A stretch of DNA of 64,000 bases from Paenibacillus vietnamensis (GTDB lineage: Bacteria > Bacillota > Bacilli > Paenibacillales > Paenibacillaceae). The stretch is taken from assembly GCF_020169515.1 (NCBI RefSeq), contig NZ_JAHMHW010000004.1, positions 434,001-498,000 on the forward strand, written 5' to 3'. Shown here piece by piece: positions 26,554-35,042 of this stretch. A program made the position numbers and the translations under genes. A model generated the notes under the pieces. That model was not told where the DNA came from. It saw only the letters and a program-made list of their open reading frames with translations, and ran no database searches. How positions within the stretch are numbered: position 1 is the first letter of the stretch; each line of letters opens with the position of its first letter.

Positions 26554-29214
26554 TTATCCGGCAGAAAATTCAATATTTTGACTATGCTCGATTTGCGCCT
26601 GCGCAGCAGCGATTCTCGCCATCGGGATCCGATAGGGCGAGCAGCTTACATAATGGAGGCCGGCGCGGTGACAGAAGGCGATCGATTCCTTGTCTCCGCC
26701 ATGCTCTCCGCATATTCCCGTTTTTAAACCCGGTTTGCGGGCGCGTCCGTTCATCATCGCCAGTTCGATCAGCTGGCCTACTCCTTCTCCGTCCAGAACT
26801 TCAAACGGGTTGCGGGGGAGCAGCTTCTGCTCCAGGTAATTAGGCAGGAACTTCCCTTCCGCATCGTCGCGGCTGTAGCCGAAGGTCATTTGGGTCAGGT
26901 CGTTTGTGCCGAACGAGAAGAAATCCGCATAGGCGGCTATTTTCCCGGCAGTAAGTGCGGCCCGCGGCACTTCGATCATCGTACCGACCTTATAGCCGCA
27001 TTCCTTCCGTTTCTCATCGCCCAGCACCTGCTCTGCAATCTCGTCGACACGCTCCCTGAGCAGCTTCAGCTCGTTCGCATCGCTGACCAGCGGAATCATG
27101 ATGTCCGGACTGACGCGAATCCCCGCTTCCAGACACCGCAAAGCCGCTTTAAAAATAGCCTCGATCTGCATATCATAAATCTCGGGATGCACGATCCCCA
27201 GCCGGCAGCCGCGATGGCCAAGCATCGGGTTGATCTCGTGAAGCGACTTGACCTTGCGGATAAGCCGACTGTATTGACTGCGCTCGATGTCGTTGTCTGC
27301 AGCTTCGAACTTGGCGTGAAGCTCCTCCAGCTTGGGAAGGAACTCGTGCAGCGGCGGATCGAGCAGACGGATCGTAACCGGCCTTCCTTCCATCGCACGG
27401 AAAATCCCCTCAAAATCGTCCCGCTGCATCGGCAGCAGTTCATCGAGTGCAGCCTGACGTTCTTGCCCGGTGTCTGCCAAAATCATCCTCTGCATAACCG
27501 GCAGACGGCTTGGTGCGAAAAACATATGCTCCGTCCGGCACAGCCCTATCCCCTCTGCTCCGAAGCGGCGCGCGGTTAAAGCATCGTCAGGATTGTCGGC
27601 ATTGGCATAGACTTGAAGGGCGCGAATGTCATCCGCCCACTGGAGAATACGGAGCAGCTCTTCCGTAACCTGCGCCTCTTTCAAAGGAATACATCCCCTA
27701 ATGACCCGGCCGCTCGCACCGTCCAAGGTGATCCAATCTCCTTCGCTTATCGCGCCCCCTCCGGCGGACAGCTTCCGCTGCTCCTCATCGATTGAAAGGC
27801 TTTCGCAGCCGCAGACGCACGGCTTGCCCATCCCCCGCGCCACCACGGCAGCGTGGCTCGTCATTCCGCCTCGCGCCGTCAGCACCCCCTCGGAGGCAAG
27901 CACGCCATGAATATCCTCCGGGGTCGTCTCGGAACGCACGAGAATGACCGGCTTTCCCTCTTTCCGCCAAGCGGCGGCTGTGTCGGCGTCCAAGGCAACC
28001 ATCCCGGTTGCAGCCCCCGGCGACGCGGGAAGACCTACAGCCAGAACGTCGCGAATGGCGGATTCGTCCAGTCCGCGATGAAGAAGCTGATCGAGATGGG
28101 AAACCTCAATGCGCATCAGAGCCTCTTCGCGGCTGATCACGCCCTCCGCCACAAAATCGGCGGCGAGCTTCAGCGCGGCCTGTGCCGTTCTTTTGCCGTT
28201 TCTTGTTTGCAGAATGTAAAGCTTTCCGTTTTCTACGGTAAATTCAATGTCCTGCATGTCCTTATAATGGCGCTCGAGCTTCTCGCATACGCTTTTCAGC
28301 TGCTTGTAAACCTCGGGCATTTCGTCTCGCAACGCCCCGATCGATTGCGGCGTCCGGACTCCCGCGACCACATCCTCGCCTTGAGCATTGATCAGGTATT
28401 CCCCGTACAGGATACTCTCACCGTCAGACGGATTTCGGGTGAACACAACGCCGGTTCCGCAGTTATCGCCCCGGTTGCCGAATACCATGCTCTGTACGTT
28501 TACCGCAGTCCCTTGATCGTCCGGAATCCGGTTAAGCTGCCGATAGATTTGGGCCCGCTGGTTGTTCCAAGACTTGAAGACGGCCTCAATAGCAAGCGCG
28601 AGCTGCTCCTGCACATTCTGCGGAAACTCCCGATTCGCAAAACGGAGGACACATTGTTTATAATCCTCGATGAGCCTGCGCCATCCATCCGCCGGAACAT
28701 CACGGTCCAGCTCGATCCCAAGTCCTGCCTTCAGACGGTGCAGAAGCCGCTCGAACTGAATGGACTCCACGCCGAGCACGACATTGCCGAACATCTGAAT
28801 CAGCCGGCGATAGCAGTCATAGGCAAACGGCTCGTTCCCCGAAAGGCTCGCCAGCCCCCGTACCGTCTCGTCGTTCAGACCAAGGTTCAATATGGTATCC
28901 ATCATCCCCGGCATCGAGGTGACCGAGCCGGAGCGGACCGACACAAGCAGGGGGCTCAAAGGTTCTCCAAAACGCTGGCCCTTCTCTACCTCCAAACCTC
29001 TCAACGCTTCCTGAACCTGACGCTGCAGCTCCGCCGGAACCCGATAACCCGCCCGAAAGAATGTGTGATACGCCTCAGTAGTGATCGTGAAGCCCGGAGG
29101 CACGGGCAAACCGGCCCTTGTCATTTCAGCCAGGTTGGCCCCTTTCCCTCCAAGCAGAGCTTTCATTCCCGCATGCCCTTCCGTGAATGCATATACCAGC
29201 TTGGCATTGCCCAT
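26554..29214 (-). CDS. ppdK: Pyruvate, phosphate dikinase
   Basis: Cytoplasmic enzyme interconverting pyruvate + ATP + Pi and phosphoenolpyruvate + AMP + PPi. The start at ATG 29214 follows AAGGAGG; a 14-codon extension is unlikely. The 886 residues fit the family. Domains in order are the N-terminal nucleotide-binding domain (GGKGANLAEMTRAGLPVPPG; GMMDTILNLGLND), the swivelling phospho-His domain with GGMTSHAAVVARGMGKPCVCG (His454), and the C-terminal PEP-binding barrel (GLCRTEHMFF; FFSFGTNDLTQMTFGYSRDD; CGEHGGD). It is cotranscribed with a GapB-like dehydrogenase, which suggests a gluconeogenic direction. No neighbouring PpsR/CcpN-type regulator is present. Confidence 0.96.
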   Translation of the reverse strand: MGNAKLVYAFTEGHAGMKALLGGKGANLAEMTRAGLPVPPGFTITTEAYHTFFRAGYRVPAELQRQVQEALRGLEVEKGQRFGEPLSPLLVSVRSGSVTSMPGMMDTILNLGLNDETVRGLASLSGNEPFAYDCYRRLIQMFGNVVLGVESIQFERLLHRLKAGLGIELDRDVPADGWRRLIEDYKQCVLRFANREFPQNVQEQLALAIEAVFKSWNNQRAQIYRQLNRIPDDQGTAVNVQSMVFGNRGDNCGTGVVFTRNPSDGESILYGEYLINAQGEDVVAGVRTPQSIGALRDEMPEVYKQLKSVCEKLERHYKDMQDIEFTVENGKLYILQTRNGKRTAQAALKLAADFVAEGVISREEALMRIEVSHLDQLLHRGLDESAIRDVLAVGLPASPGAATGMVALDADTAAAWRKEGKPVILVRSETTPEDIHGVLASEGVLTARGGMTSHAAVVARGMGKPCVCGCESLSIDEEQRKLSAGGGAISEGDWITLDGASGRVIRGCIPLKEAQVTEELLRILQWADDIRALQVYANADNPDDALTARRFGAEGIGLCRTEHMFFAPSRLPVMQRMILADTGQERQAALDELLPMQRDDFEGIFRAMEGRPVTIRLLDPPLHEFLPKLEELHAKFEAADNDIERSQYSRLIRKVKSLHEINPMLGHRGCRLGIVHPEIYDMQIEAIFKAALRCLEAGIRVSPDIMIPLVSDANELKLLRERVDEIAEQVLGDEKRKECGYKVGTMIEVPRAALTAGKIAAYADFFSFGTNDLTQMTFGYSRDDAEGKFLPNYLEQKLLPRNPFEVLDGEGVGQLIELAMMNGRARKPGLKTGICGEHGGDKESIAFCHRAGLHYVSCSPYRIPMARIAAAQAQIEHSQNIEFSAG

Positions 29215-29271
29215 TACTTTACTACCTCCTTGAACATTCTCTTCGTTTCCGCGCATTCCGGGTTAGAGCAT

Positions 29272-30324
29272 TCAGACAGCTTGAGTCGTCCATGGTTCTC
29301 CCTGCCGCTTAAGCCGATGCTCGGCTGCCGCAATATATTGTGCAAAATCGAATACTCTGCAGGCATAAGCCCATTCATTGTCATACCAAGCCAGCAATTT
29401 AACCTGATTGTCGCGAATCATAAGACTAAGACCGTCGACCACCGCCGACTTCTCGTTACCGATGTAGTCGGAGGAAACGAGCGGCAGCTCATTGTACGCC
29501 AGATAGGCCCCCATTCCGCCTTTCACGGCCGCTTCGAAAGCCTCCTTCACTTCTGCGGGCTGAACGTTCCGGCCTAGCACGACCTGAAGATCCAGCAGCG
29601 ATACATCCGGTGTCGGAACCCGGACGGATAGCCCGTTTACGTGCGAGGCCAAGTGCGGAAGCACCTCCGCCAAAGCCTTCGAAACGCCTGAATTCGTCGG
29701 AACGATCGAGTTCGTGCATGCCCGGGCCCGGCGCAAATCCTTATGCGGGTTATCGAGGTGGTTCTGATCATTGGTGAAAGCATGCACGGTAGTCATCCAC
29801 CCTTCCTTCACCCCAAAGGCACTGTCCAAAACTTGAAGCACCGGAGCCAGACAGTTCGTCGTACAAGAGGCCGCCGAGAGCAGATGATGCGTTGCGGGAT
29901 CGTAAAGCTTCTCATTGACCCCCATAACGACGGTGAGATCCAGCTCCTTCCCCGGCGCTGTCAGCAAAGCTTTGTGAGCGCCCCGCTGCAAGTGCTTACT
30001 GAGGGATGCGCGGTCGGTAAACTTCCCGGTCGCATCGATGACAAGCTGGACGCCATAGTTCTGCCACGCGATTTTCTCGGGATCCCTTTCCGAAATAACG
30101 GGCACCAGCCGGCCGTCAATGAGCAGCCCGTCCGATTCGGCTTGAACCTCCGCATCCCACTTGCCGTGAACGGTGTCATACTGAAGCAGATGCGCCAAGG
30201 TGGGCAAAGGACACGTGGAGTTGATGACCACCGTTTCGCACGGTGAGCCCTCTTGCGAGAACGCCCTGCGCAGGTACAACCTTCCGATCCTGCCAGTACC
30301 GCTAAGACCAACTTTCAAATCCAC
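29272..30324 (-). CDS. gapB: Glyceraldehyde-3-phosphate dehydrogenase, GapB-like
   Basis: Phosphorylating GAPDH of 350 residues. The Rossmann start is VGLSGTGRIGRLYLRR. The catalytic cysteine is Cys154 in SAASCTTNCLAP, and the phosphate-binding and C-terminal motifs are also present (VHAFTNDQN; SVRVPTPDVSLLD; WYDNEWAYACRV). At the end of beta2, where NAD-specific GapA enzymes have an Asp (VND), this protein has VINSTCP, suggesting NADP use as in gluconeogenic GapB. It is the first gene of an operon with ppdK. The GapB rather than GapA choice is inference from that position and from the partner gene. Confidence 0.88.
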   Translation of the reverse strand: MDLKVGLSGTGRIGRLYLRRAFSQEGSPCETVVINSTCPLPTLAHLLQYDTVHGKWDAEVQAESDGLLIDGRLVPVISERDPEKIAWQNYGVQLVIDATGKFTDRASLSKHLQRGAHKALLTAPGKELDLTVVMGVNEKLYDPATHHLLSAASCTTNCLAPVLQVLDSAFGVKEGWMTTVHAFTNDQNHLDNPHKDLRRARACTNSIVPTNSGVSKALAEVLPHLASHVNGLSVRVPTPDVSLLDLQVVLGRNVQPAEVKEAFEAAVKGGMGAYLAYNELPLVSSDYIGNEKSAVVDGLSLMIRDNQVKLLAWYDNEWAYACRVFDFAQYIAAAEHRLKRQGEPWTTQAV

Positions 30325-30350
30325 ACACCTCCTCGATTTATTACGCTTTT

Positions 30351-30380
30351 ATTATATATATGATGTACTATTGGTTTCAA
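30351..30380 (-). promoter_or_regulatory. Promoter of the gapB-ppdK operon
   Basis: On the minus strand TTGAAA (30375-30380) and TATAAT (30351-30356) are 18 bp apart, and the ribosome site AGGAGGTG follows. I looked for a CcpN-type operator and did not find a convincing one. The rest of the 274-bp gap (30325-30598) is AT-rich with the terminator of the next operon at its right end. Confidence 0.6.
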
Positions 30381-30537
30381 TATGTAATTATGGAATAATT
30401 ATGACGTATTTATTAACTATTTGAGACGTTCTATTTTCATAAAAAAACCGCCTGCCCAAAATCGATTTTGCAGTTAAGAAAGTATTGGTAAGGTGAAATG
30501 CCGATATGAGATTTATATAACCTCCAGATAGCAAACA

Positions 30538-30579
30538 GAAAAAAAGTGCCCGGCATTGTCTCGGCAATGTCGGGCACTT
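30538..30579 (-). terminator. Terminator of the DUF5060/DUF1593 operon
   Basis: AAGTGCCCGGCATTG (30544-30558) pairs with 30565-30579, with one G-U wobble, around a TCTCGG loop. On the minus strand it is followed by a run of T (A-run at 30538-30545). It lies 20 bases after the stop of the last gene. Confidence 0.88.
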
Positions 30580-30598
30580 AACTATTTTTACGATCGAA

Positions 30599-32119
30599 TT
30601 ATAACTCTTTACCCTTTCTCTTGAGCCGGTACACCGTCCACGCTTTAATCGGAAGAAGGTGGTTGCCCTCGATTTCTTTGACAGTCAACTTTTCCTTTTC
30701 TACGCAGTTCCAAGCATCGTAGACGAAAACCTCGTATTCCGTTCGGCTGCCGTCATAAGAGCCGAACCAGAACCCTTTTCCAGACAGGTCATATCTGCAG
30801 AAGAAAAGGTATTCATCGATTCCCTTGCTCAAGGCAAAGTAATGATGACCGTCCGTGTTTGCCCAGTCCCGTTGCATCTCTTGGTAAGGACAGGATTCGA
30901 GAATCTCCTTCATGAACTTGAGCCTTGGAGCGCTTTCTCCGATCAGCGTTCCGCCATAAGACCAGAATAGATCGGTTTCGTTCCCGTCAATTTTGAACAC
31001 TTCGCCATGAGAAGCATACGCCCCGGCCATTGCGGACAGCCAGTGACGAAATAAGGTAGTTTCCCCGTCGCTGTTCCCCCACTCGTCCTTGATATTGCCT
31101 TCATATTGGTACTCGTCGTTCACGATCGGTTTATTATATTGGTGCTTCAACTCCAAGAGGAGCGTATACGTATCGGGATGCTGGATAGAGACGTGACTCA
31201 GCCAATCCCGGTTCGGATAAATGTACCGCATCGGCAGATTATGGACGGAGATCGGATGCCCGTGCGGATCATTTGCCTTGATTGTGGCGCCGATGAGATC
31301 CCAGTCCTTACGGTCTGTCCTTGCACAAAACATCCCCTCCTGCGTGCTCGAGATATCGAACTCATTGGCGAGCGACCACCATACGTTCCGATAAGCAGCG
31401 AGCCTTGCGATGAGGTAGTTGACATAAAAAAGATCGTCAGCCTGCCGCATGCCCGAATCAATACCCCAAGCATCATATGGATGAAATAAGATGATGTCGG
31501 CCTCGATCCCCAGCGTCATCAGATCCTTCACCCGCTCCTCATAATTACGGAAATACTCGGGTAGCAGCGTCTGAAAATCGAATTCCTTTGGTTTGCCGGC
31601 AAAGGGGAACACGGGAGGATCGTAGTCAATTTTGACGTCATTAACCATTCCGCCGTAATACTTTGGAAAGACGAGCATCCTGATTTTGTTGAAACCGTAT
31701 TTGGAAAATGATTCAAGCGTTTGCGTTCTGACTTCTTCCGGACGATAGGTCCATGCGTAAGCGGTTGTTCCCATGACGAAGAACGGTGTTCCGTCCGCGT
31801 ACGTGAAGTGTGTTCCGCTTACCCGAACAGGTCCATGATTACCCTCTGAAGGCGCGGTGGAGCTAAACGAACCTTCGAGACCGTCTAACTCAGCCGTGCT
31901 GGAACTGACTATAAACTGGTAGTTACCCTTTTTTTCCGGCATGAATCGGATTCGCCATACGGATCCTCCATCGTAAAAACCATTGACGCGTTTATATTCA
32001 TCACCGATTCTGAAGATGGCTTGCACCCAAACGTCCCGGAACGGATTATCAAACTTCTCCGACGCATGAAGCTCAATCTCGAACGTTCCCCATTGCTCAA
32101 CCACTTGCGAAAACTTCAT
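30599..32119 (-). CDS. DUF5060/DUF4038/DUF5605-type glycoside hydrolase, copy A
   Basis: Predicted cytoplasmic clan GH-A-like hydrolase of 506 residues without a signal peptide. An N-terminal beta-sandwich (DUF5060-like, residues about 1-95: WGTFEIELHASEKFDNPF, VNGFYDGGSVWRIRFMPEK) is followed by the barrel (GTHFTYADGTPFFVMGTTAY, ADIILFHPYDAWG) and a short beta tail. Two glutamates match acid/base and nucleophile positions: Glu253 in WWSLANEFD and Glu336 in IVNDEYQYEGN. DUF4038 proteins include the GH140 apiosidases; the substrate here is unknown. It is the last gene of a three-gene operon under the 23-bp element at 34961. Confidence 0.85.
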   Translation of the reverse strand: MKFSQVVEQWGTFEIELHASEKFDNPFRDVWVQAIFRIGDEYKRVNGFYDGGSVWRIRFMPEKKGNYQFIVSSSTAELDGLEGSFSSTAPSEGNHGPVRVSGTHFTYADGTPFFVMGTTAYAWTYRPEEVRTQTLESFSKYGFNKIRMLVFPKYYGGMVNDVKIDYDPPVFPFAGKPKEFDFQTLLPEYFRNYEERVKDLMTLGIEADIILFHPYDAWGIDSGMRQADDLFYVNYLIARLAAYRNVWWSLANEFDISSTQEGMFCARTDRKDWDLIGATIKANDPHGHPISVHNLPMRYIYPNRDWLSHVSIQHPDTYTLLLELKHQYNKPIVNDEYQYEGNIKDEWGNSDGETTLFRHWLSAMAGAYASHGEVFKIDGNETDLFWSYGGTLIGESAPRLKFMKEILESCPYQEMQRDWANTDGHHYFALSKGIDEYLFFCRYDLSGKGFWFGSYDGSRTEYEVFVYDAWNCVEKEKLTVKEIEGNHLLPIKAWTVYRLKRKGKEL

Positions 32120-32208
32120 TCGGTTCGCCCCCTTAATGTAGTTACAAAATTAGAAAGCCGGCCTTTGAACAAAACCCCGCAGTTGGATTTCGTCTATCCT
32201 CAGCATAG

Positions 32209-33105
32209 TTACTGCCTCCGGGCGAACAACTCCAGCTTAGCGTACATGTCTTCCAAGGTATACCGGGCGTCCACATGGCGGTATACGCGGATCAGCCGCT
32301 CCGACTGATGATGGACATAATGCATGTCCGCGGTGATACGCGGTGCCGGTTTCATTTCGTAGCCGAACTCATGATCATCCATAATGAGACTGATCGCCGG
32401 AGAGTCCCCCAAGCTCCACGATTCTCCCCTTGGCCACCCGTCCGCGTTCTCGTCATTAAACCGGATCAGCTGCTCGAACAAGTACTTTCCTATCTCACCG
32501 TGCGGTTTTACTCTGCACGCAAGCTCTGCCAGACTCACTCTCATCATGCCGTAAACATTTCGCGGAACTTGCCATAAGGGAATTCGGGAGTTCATGACTA
32601 CGTTAGCCGCATGGATGTCGTTGCTCAAATTGAATTCCATTTCTCCGTTCGGATAAGAGCCGCCGCCGATCCAAATGGCCGTCAGCCGGTCCTCAATCCG
32701 CGGCTCCATTAGATAAGCGGCAGCAAGATCGGTCAACGGTCCAAGAAACACGACGAAGAGACGATGCGGATCATCCGAGAGCGCCTCGCGGATAATAGCC
32801 TCGGCACCTTCCGATACAACGGGCGTATGCTCGTCCGATAAAGCTTTCCTGGCTCCCTTATAGACCGGAACGTTCCCCATGTCTCCCATCAGGCTAAGCA
32901 CATGTTTCGCCTCGGCATAGCTTTCTTCCATCGATTCCATAGTTCGTCCGGTACCGAAATGAGCGGCAATGATTCCCTTGTGAATAAACTGCGGGGTAAG
33001 CAGCGCATGAACAATCGCGTATTGATCGTCCGCCTCATTCTTGGCGTCCGTGTTCATCAAAAACCGTACCCGCTTCCGATCCGGTACTTGGAAAGACAAG
33101 CTCAT
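32209..33105 (-). CDS. DUF1593/nucleoside-hydrolase-like enzyme
   Basis: Soluble 298-residue protein of the inosine-uridine nucleoside hydrolase fold. The calcium-site loop reads NTDAKNEADDQYAIVHAL; this is the NExDDQ variant of DUF1593 proteins rather than the DTDPGxDD of true nucleoside hydrolases. Other family marks are VVFLGPLTDLAAAYL, WIGGGSYPNGEMEFNLSNDIHAANVV and a C-terminal Asp-His segment (DDHEFGYEM). The ribosome site is AAGGGGG. Placed between two DUF5060/DUF4038 hydrolases, it may cleave an N- or O-linked furanoside released by them; this is inference. Confidence 0.85.
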   Translation of the reverse strand: MSLSFQVPDRKRVRFLMNTDAKNEADDQYAIVHALLTPQFIHKGIIAAHFGTGRTMESMEESYAEAKHVLSLMGDMGNVPVYKGARKALSDEHTPVVSEGAEAIIREALSDDPHRLFVVFLGPLTDLAAAYLMEPRIEDRLTAIWIGGGSYPNGEMEFNLSNDIHAANVVMNSRIPLWQVPRNVYGMMRVSLAELACRVKPHGEIGKYLFEQLIRFNDENADGWPRGESWSLGDSPAISLIMDDHEFGYEMKPAPRITADMHYVHHQSERLIRVYRHVDARYTLEDMYAKLELFARRQ

Positions 33106-33151
33106 TTCTCTATTTCCCCCTTAATCCGCTGACATTCGGTGCCCCAAAAAT

Positions 33152-34876
33152 TTATATCCGCGTAAGCCGCACGGCAATATATGGCCTGCCCGGCAGCTTG
33201 ATTTGAAAATTCCCTTCAAAGCTTCCCTCTAATTCCTCAACCGACATATTCCATGTATCAATGATATCCGCTCTATAGGAAAGACCGGGTGTCATCGCGA
33301 AGTCGTAGTAACACGGCTGTCTGGAACTGAAATAATACAGATAAAATTCTTCCTTGTTTCCCGCTATATACTCAAACTCGGTCATGAGCGGGTTAAGCAC
33401 GCTTGATGGCGACTCCTCGATGACCTCTTTTAAAAATTTGATCCGCTCCGGACTGGAGCCATGCAATATTCCGCCTTTGGACCACCATAGAATATCCCCG
33501 GGATCCAGATAAGTCTCCCCATGACCGGCATATCCTCCGCGCAGCGCAGCTTCCCAGAACCTGCGTACCATGTCCTCGCCGGTAATGTTGCCCCAAAAGG
33601 GACTTATATTGCCCTCGTAAGCACACTCATCGATGACGATCGGCTTGTTCCATTGTTTCCTCCACTCCGCCGAACGATCGGTTTCCGATTTTTGCAAGCT
33701 GCAATGAGTAATCCAAGGCCGGGATTGATCAAAGACGTTAACAAAATTATGAATGGAGATTAGATGTCCATACGGATCGTTCTCGGATACGATCTGACCG
33801 AAACGCTCCCAATCCTCATCCGGCTTGTCCCATAGCAATTCGTATTCGTTGGCGAGCGACCACCAGACATTACGGAAGGCCGACAATCTTGCCGTCATAT
33901 ATTTCAGGTAACGCGCATCAACGGTGGAATCCATTGTGGAAAAGCCCCATCGATCATACGGATGGAATAAAATGATATCCGCCTCGATCCCGAGCCGGCC
34001 CAAATCGGCGATCCGGCGTTCGAGATGATGAAAAAATTCGGGATTAAAACGGGTAAAGTCCCAGCCCTCTTCTATCGATCCCGGAAAGGGGTAACGAGGC
34101 GGCTCATTTTCGTTAAAAATAAAGGACTTTGGAAATACACACATTCTTATTTTATTGAAAGCCGATTGAGCAAGCGTCGCCAACGTTTGCTCTTCCAATT
34201 CCTCCGGTTGATGATTCCATACGTAGCAGGTGGTGCCAACCGGCAAATAACGGGTACCGTCTTCGTAAGCGAAATGGAAGGTATCGGCAACCCGGACAGG
34301 CCCATGATTTCCCTCCTGTGCAGGCGTACACGCAAAGCGTCCCTCCAAACCGTTCAACGTTCGGCTGTTGCTGGTTGTCCGGTAGATCCATTCGCCCTCC
34401 GCATTCGGCATAAACCGAACCCGATAAACGCCGTCACCGTCATAGAAACCTCTTACGTTAATGGATTGTCCATCGCATGTGAATTGAGCTCCGAGGTCAA
34501 CGTCGATATACGGATTCCCATGGCATGGACCGTGAAGCTCAAGCTCGAAAACCGTCCACTTTTCAGCAGAGACAGATGCATGTAAGGCGGCGCTGCCAAT
34601 CTCTACGGACAAATCTTCGTAATCGTCGGAGGGAGTGATTTCTTTCTCCCATTTCCTCGAAAGATCAACACTTTCCAGTTCCTTAAGGATGGTAGAGAGC
34701 CATTTGCCGGGGTTCGGATGGACCAGCTTATCAGCTGCATATTCAGCCAGTGAACTCGCTTGGACGATTATGAAAAGAGGCTCCTTTTCGATTTCCCGCG
34801 TGTGCTTGAGGATAACCGACCGCCCATGTTCATTCGACCATATGTTTCCTATTTTCGTGTCTTTTGTTATTTTCAT
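33152..34876 (-). CDS. DUF5060/DUF4038/DUF5605-type glycoside hydrolase, copy B, with extra N-terminal domain
   Basis: Paralogue of copy A, 574 residues. I prefer the second ATG (34876), seven bases after GGAGGG; ATG 34879 is also possible. It has an additional ~85-residue helical N-terminal domain (IGNIWSNEHGRSVILKH... HPNPGKWLSTILKELESVDL), absent from copy A. Next come the DUF5060-like sandwich (WTVFELELHGPCHGNPYIDVD) and the barrel. The probable catalytic glutamates are Glu344 (WWSLANEYELL) and Glu417 (IVIDECAYEGN). It is the first gene of its operon, preceded by a 23-bp element and -10 box. Cytoplasmic; substrate unknown. Confidence 0.85.
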   Translation of the reverse strand: MKITKDTKIGNIWSNEHGRSVILKHTREIEKEPLFIIVQASSLAEYAADKLVHPNPGKWLSTILKELESVDLSRKWEKEITPSDDYEDLSVEIGSAALHASVSAEKWTVFELELHGPCHGNPYIDVDLGAQFTCDGQSINVRGFYDGDGVYRVRFMPNAEGEWIYRTTSNSRTLNGLEGRFACTPAQEGNHGPVRVADTFHFAYEDGTRYLPVGTTCYVWNHQPEELEEQTLATLAQSAFNKIRMCVFPKSFIFNENEPPRYPFPGSIEEGWDFTRFNPEFFHHLERRIADLGRLGIEADIILFHPYDRWGFSTMDSTVDARYLKYMTARLSAFRNVWWSLANEYELLWDKPDEDWERFGQIVSENDPYGHLISIHNFVNVFDQSRPWITHCSLQKSETDRSAEWRKQWNKPIVIDECAYEGNISPFWGNITGEDMVRRFWEAALRGGYAGHGETYLDPGDILWWSKGGILHGSSPERIKFLKEVIEESPSSVLNPLMTEFEYIAGNKEEFYLYYFSSRQPCYYDFAMTPGLSYRADIIDTWNMSVEELEGSFEGNFQIKLPGRPYIAVRLTRI

Positions 34877-34926
34877 CATCAAGCCCTCCAGCTCTGCTTC
34901 TTAACTTGACCGTGTTATTAATCAGA

Positions 34927-34983
34927 ATTATACGTTTACGTACTTGGAGAATATATTGAGAAAACTACAAAAACTTTAGTTTT
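34927..34983 (-). promoter_or_regulatory. Cluster 3 element, site A, with -10 box
   Basis: On the minus strand a 23-bp element (34961-34983) with perfect half-sites AAAACTA-N9-TAGTTTT and centre AAGTTTTTG is followed 28 bp later by TATAAT (34927-34932). No good -35 box is present. It controls the operon beginning at 34876. The same arrangement occurs at three other promoters in the window. Confidence 0.75.
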
Positions 34984-35003
34984 TTAATCCCTGGAGTCAA
35001 CAC

Positions 35004-35038
35004 AAAAAGACCCGATCATCCTCATCCTGATCGAGTCT
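35004..35038 (-). terminator. Terminator of the importer/two-component operon
   Basis: AGACCCGATCA (35008-35018) pairs with TGATCGAGTCT (35028-35038), one mismatch, followed on the minus strand by a T run. It lies five bases after the stop of the response regulator gene. Confidence 0.8.
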
Positions 35039-35042
35039 CTGT

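Noticed and set aside
27853..29577. 574-codon open frame on the plus strand
   Set aside because: Antisense to ppdK and gapB, which are both clearly coding; no recognisable motif or ribosome site.
30351..30420. CcpN operator upstream of gapB
   Set aside because: The gluconeogenic context invited it, but no sequence in the promoter region fits the CcpN consensus well.
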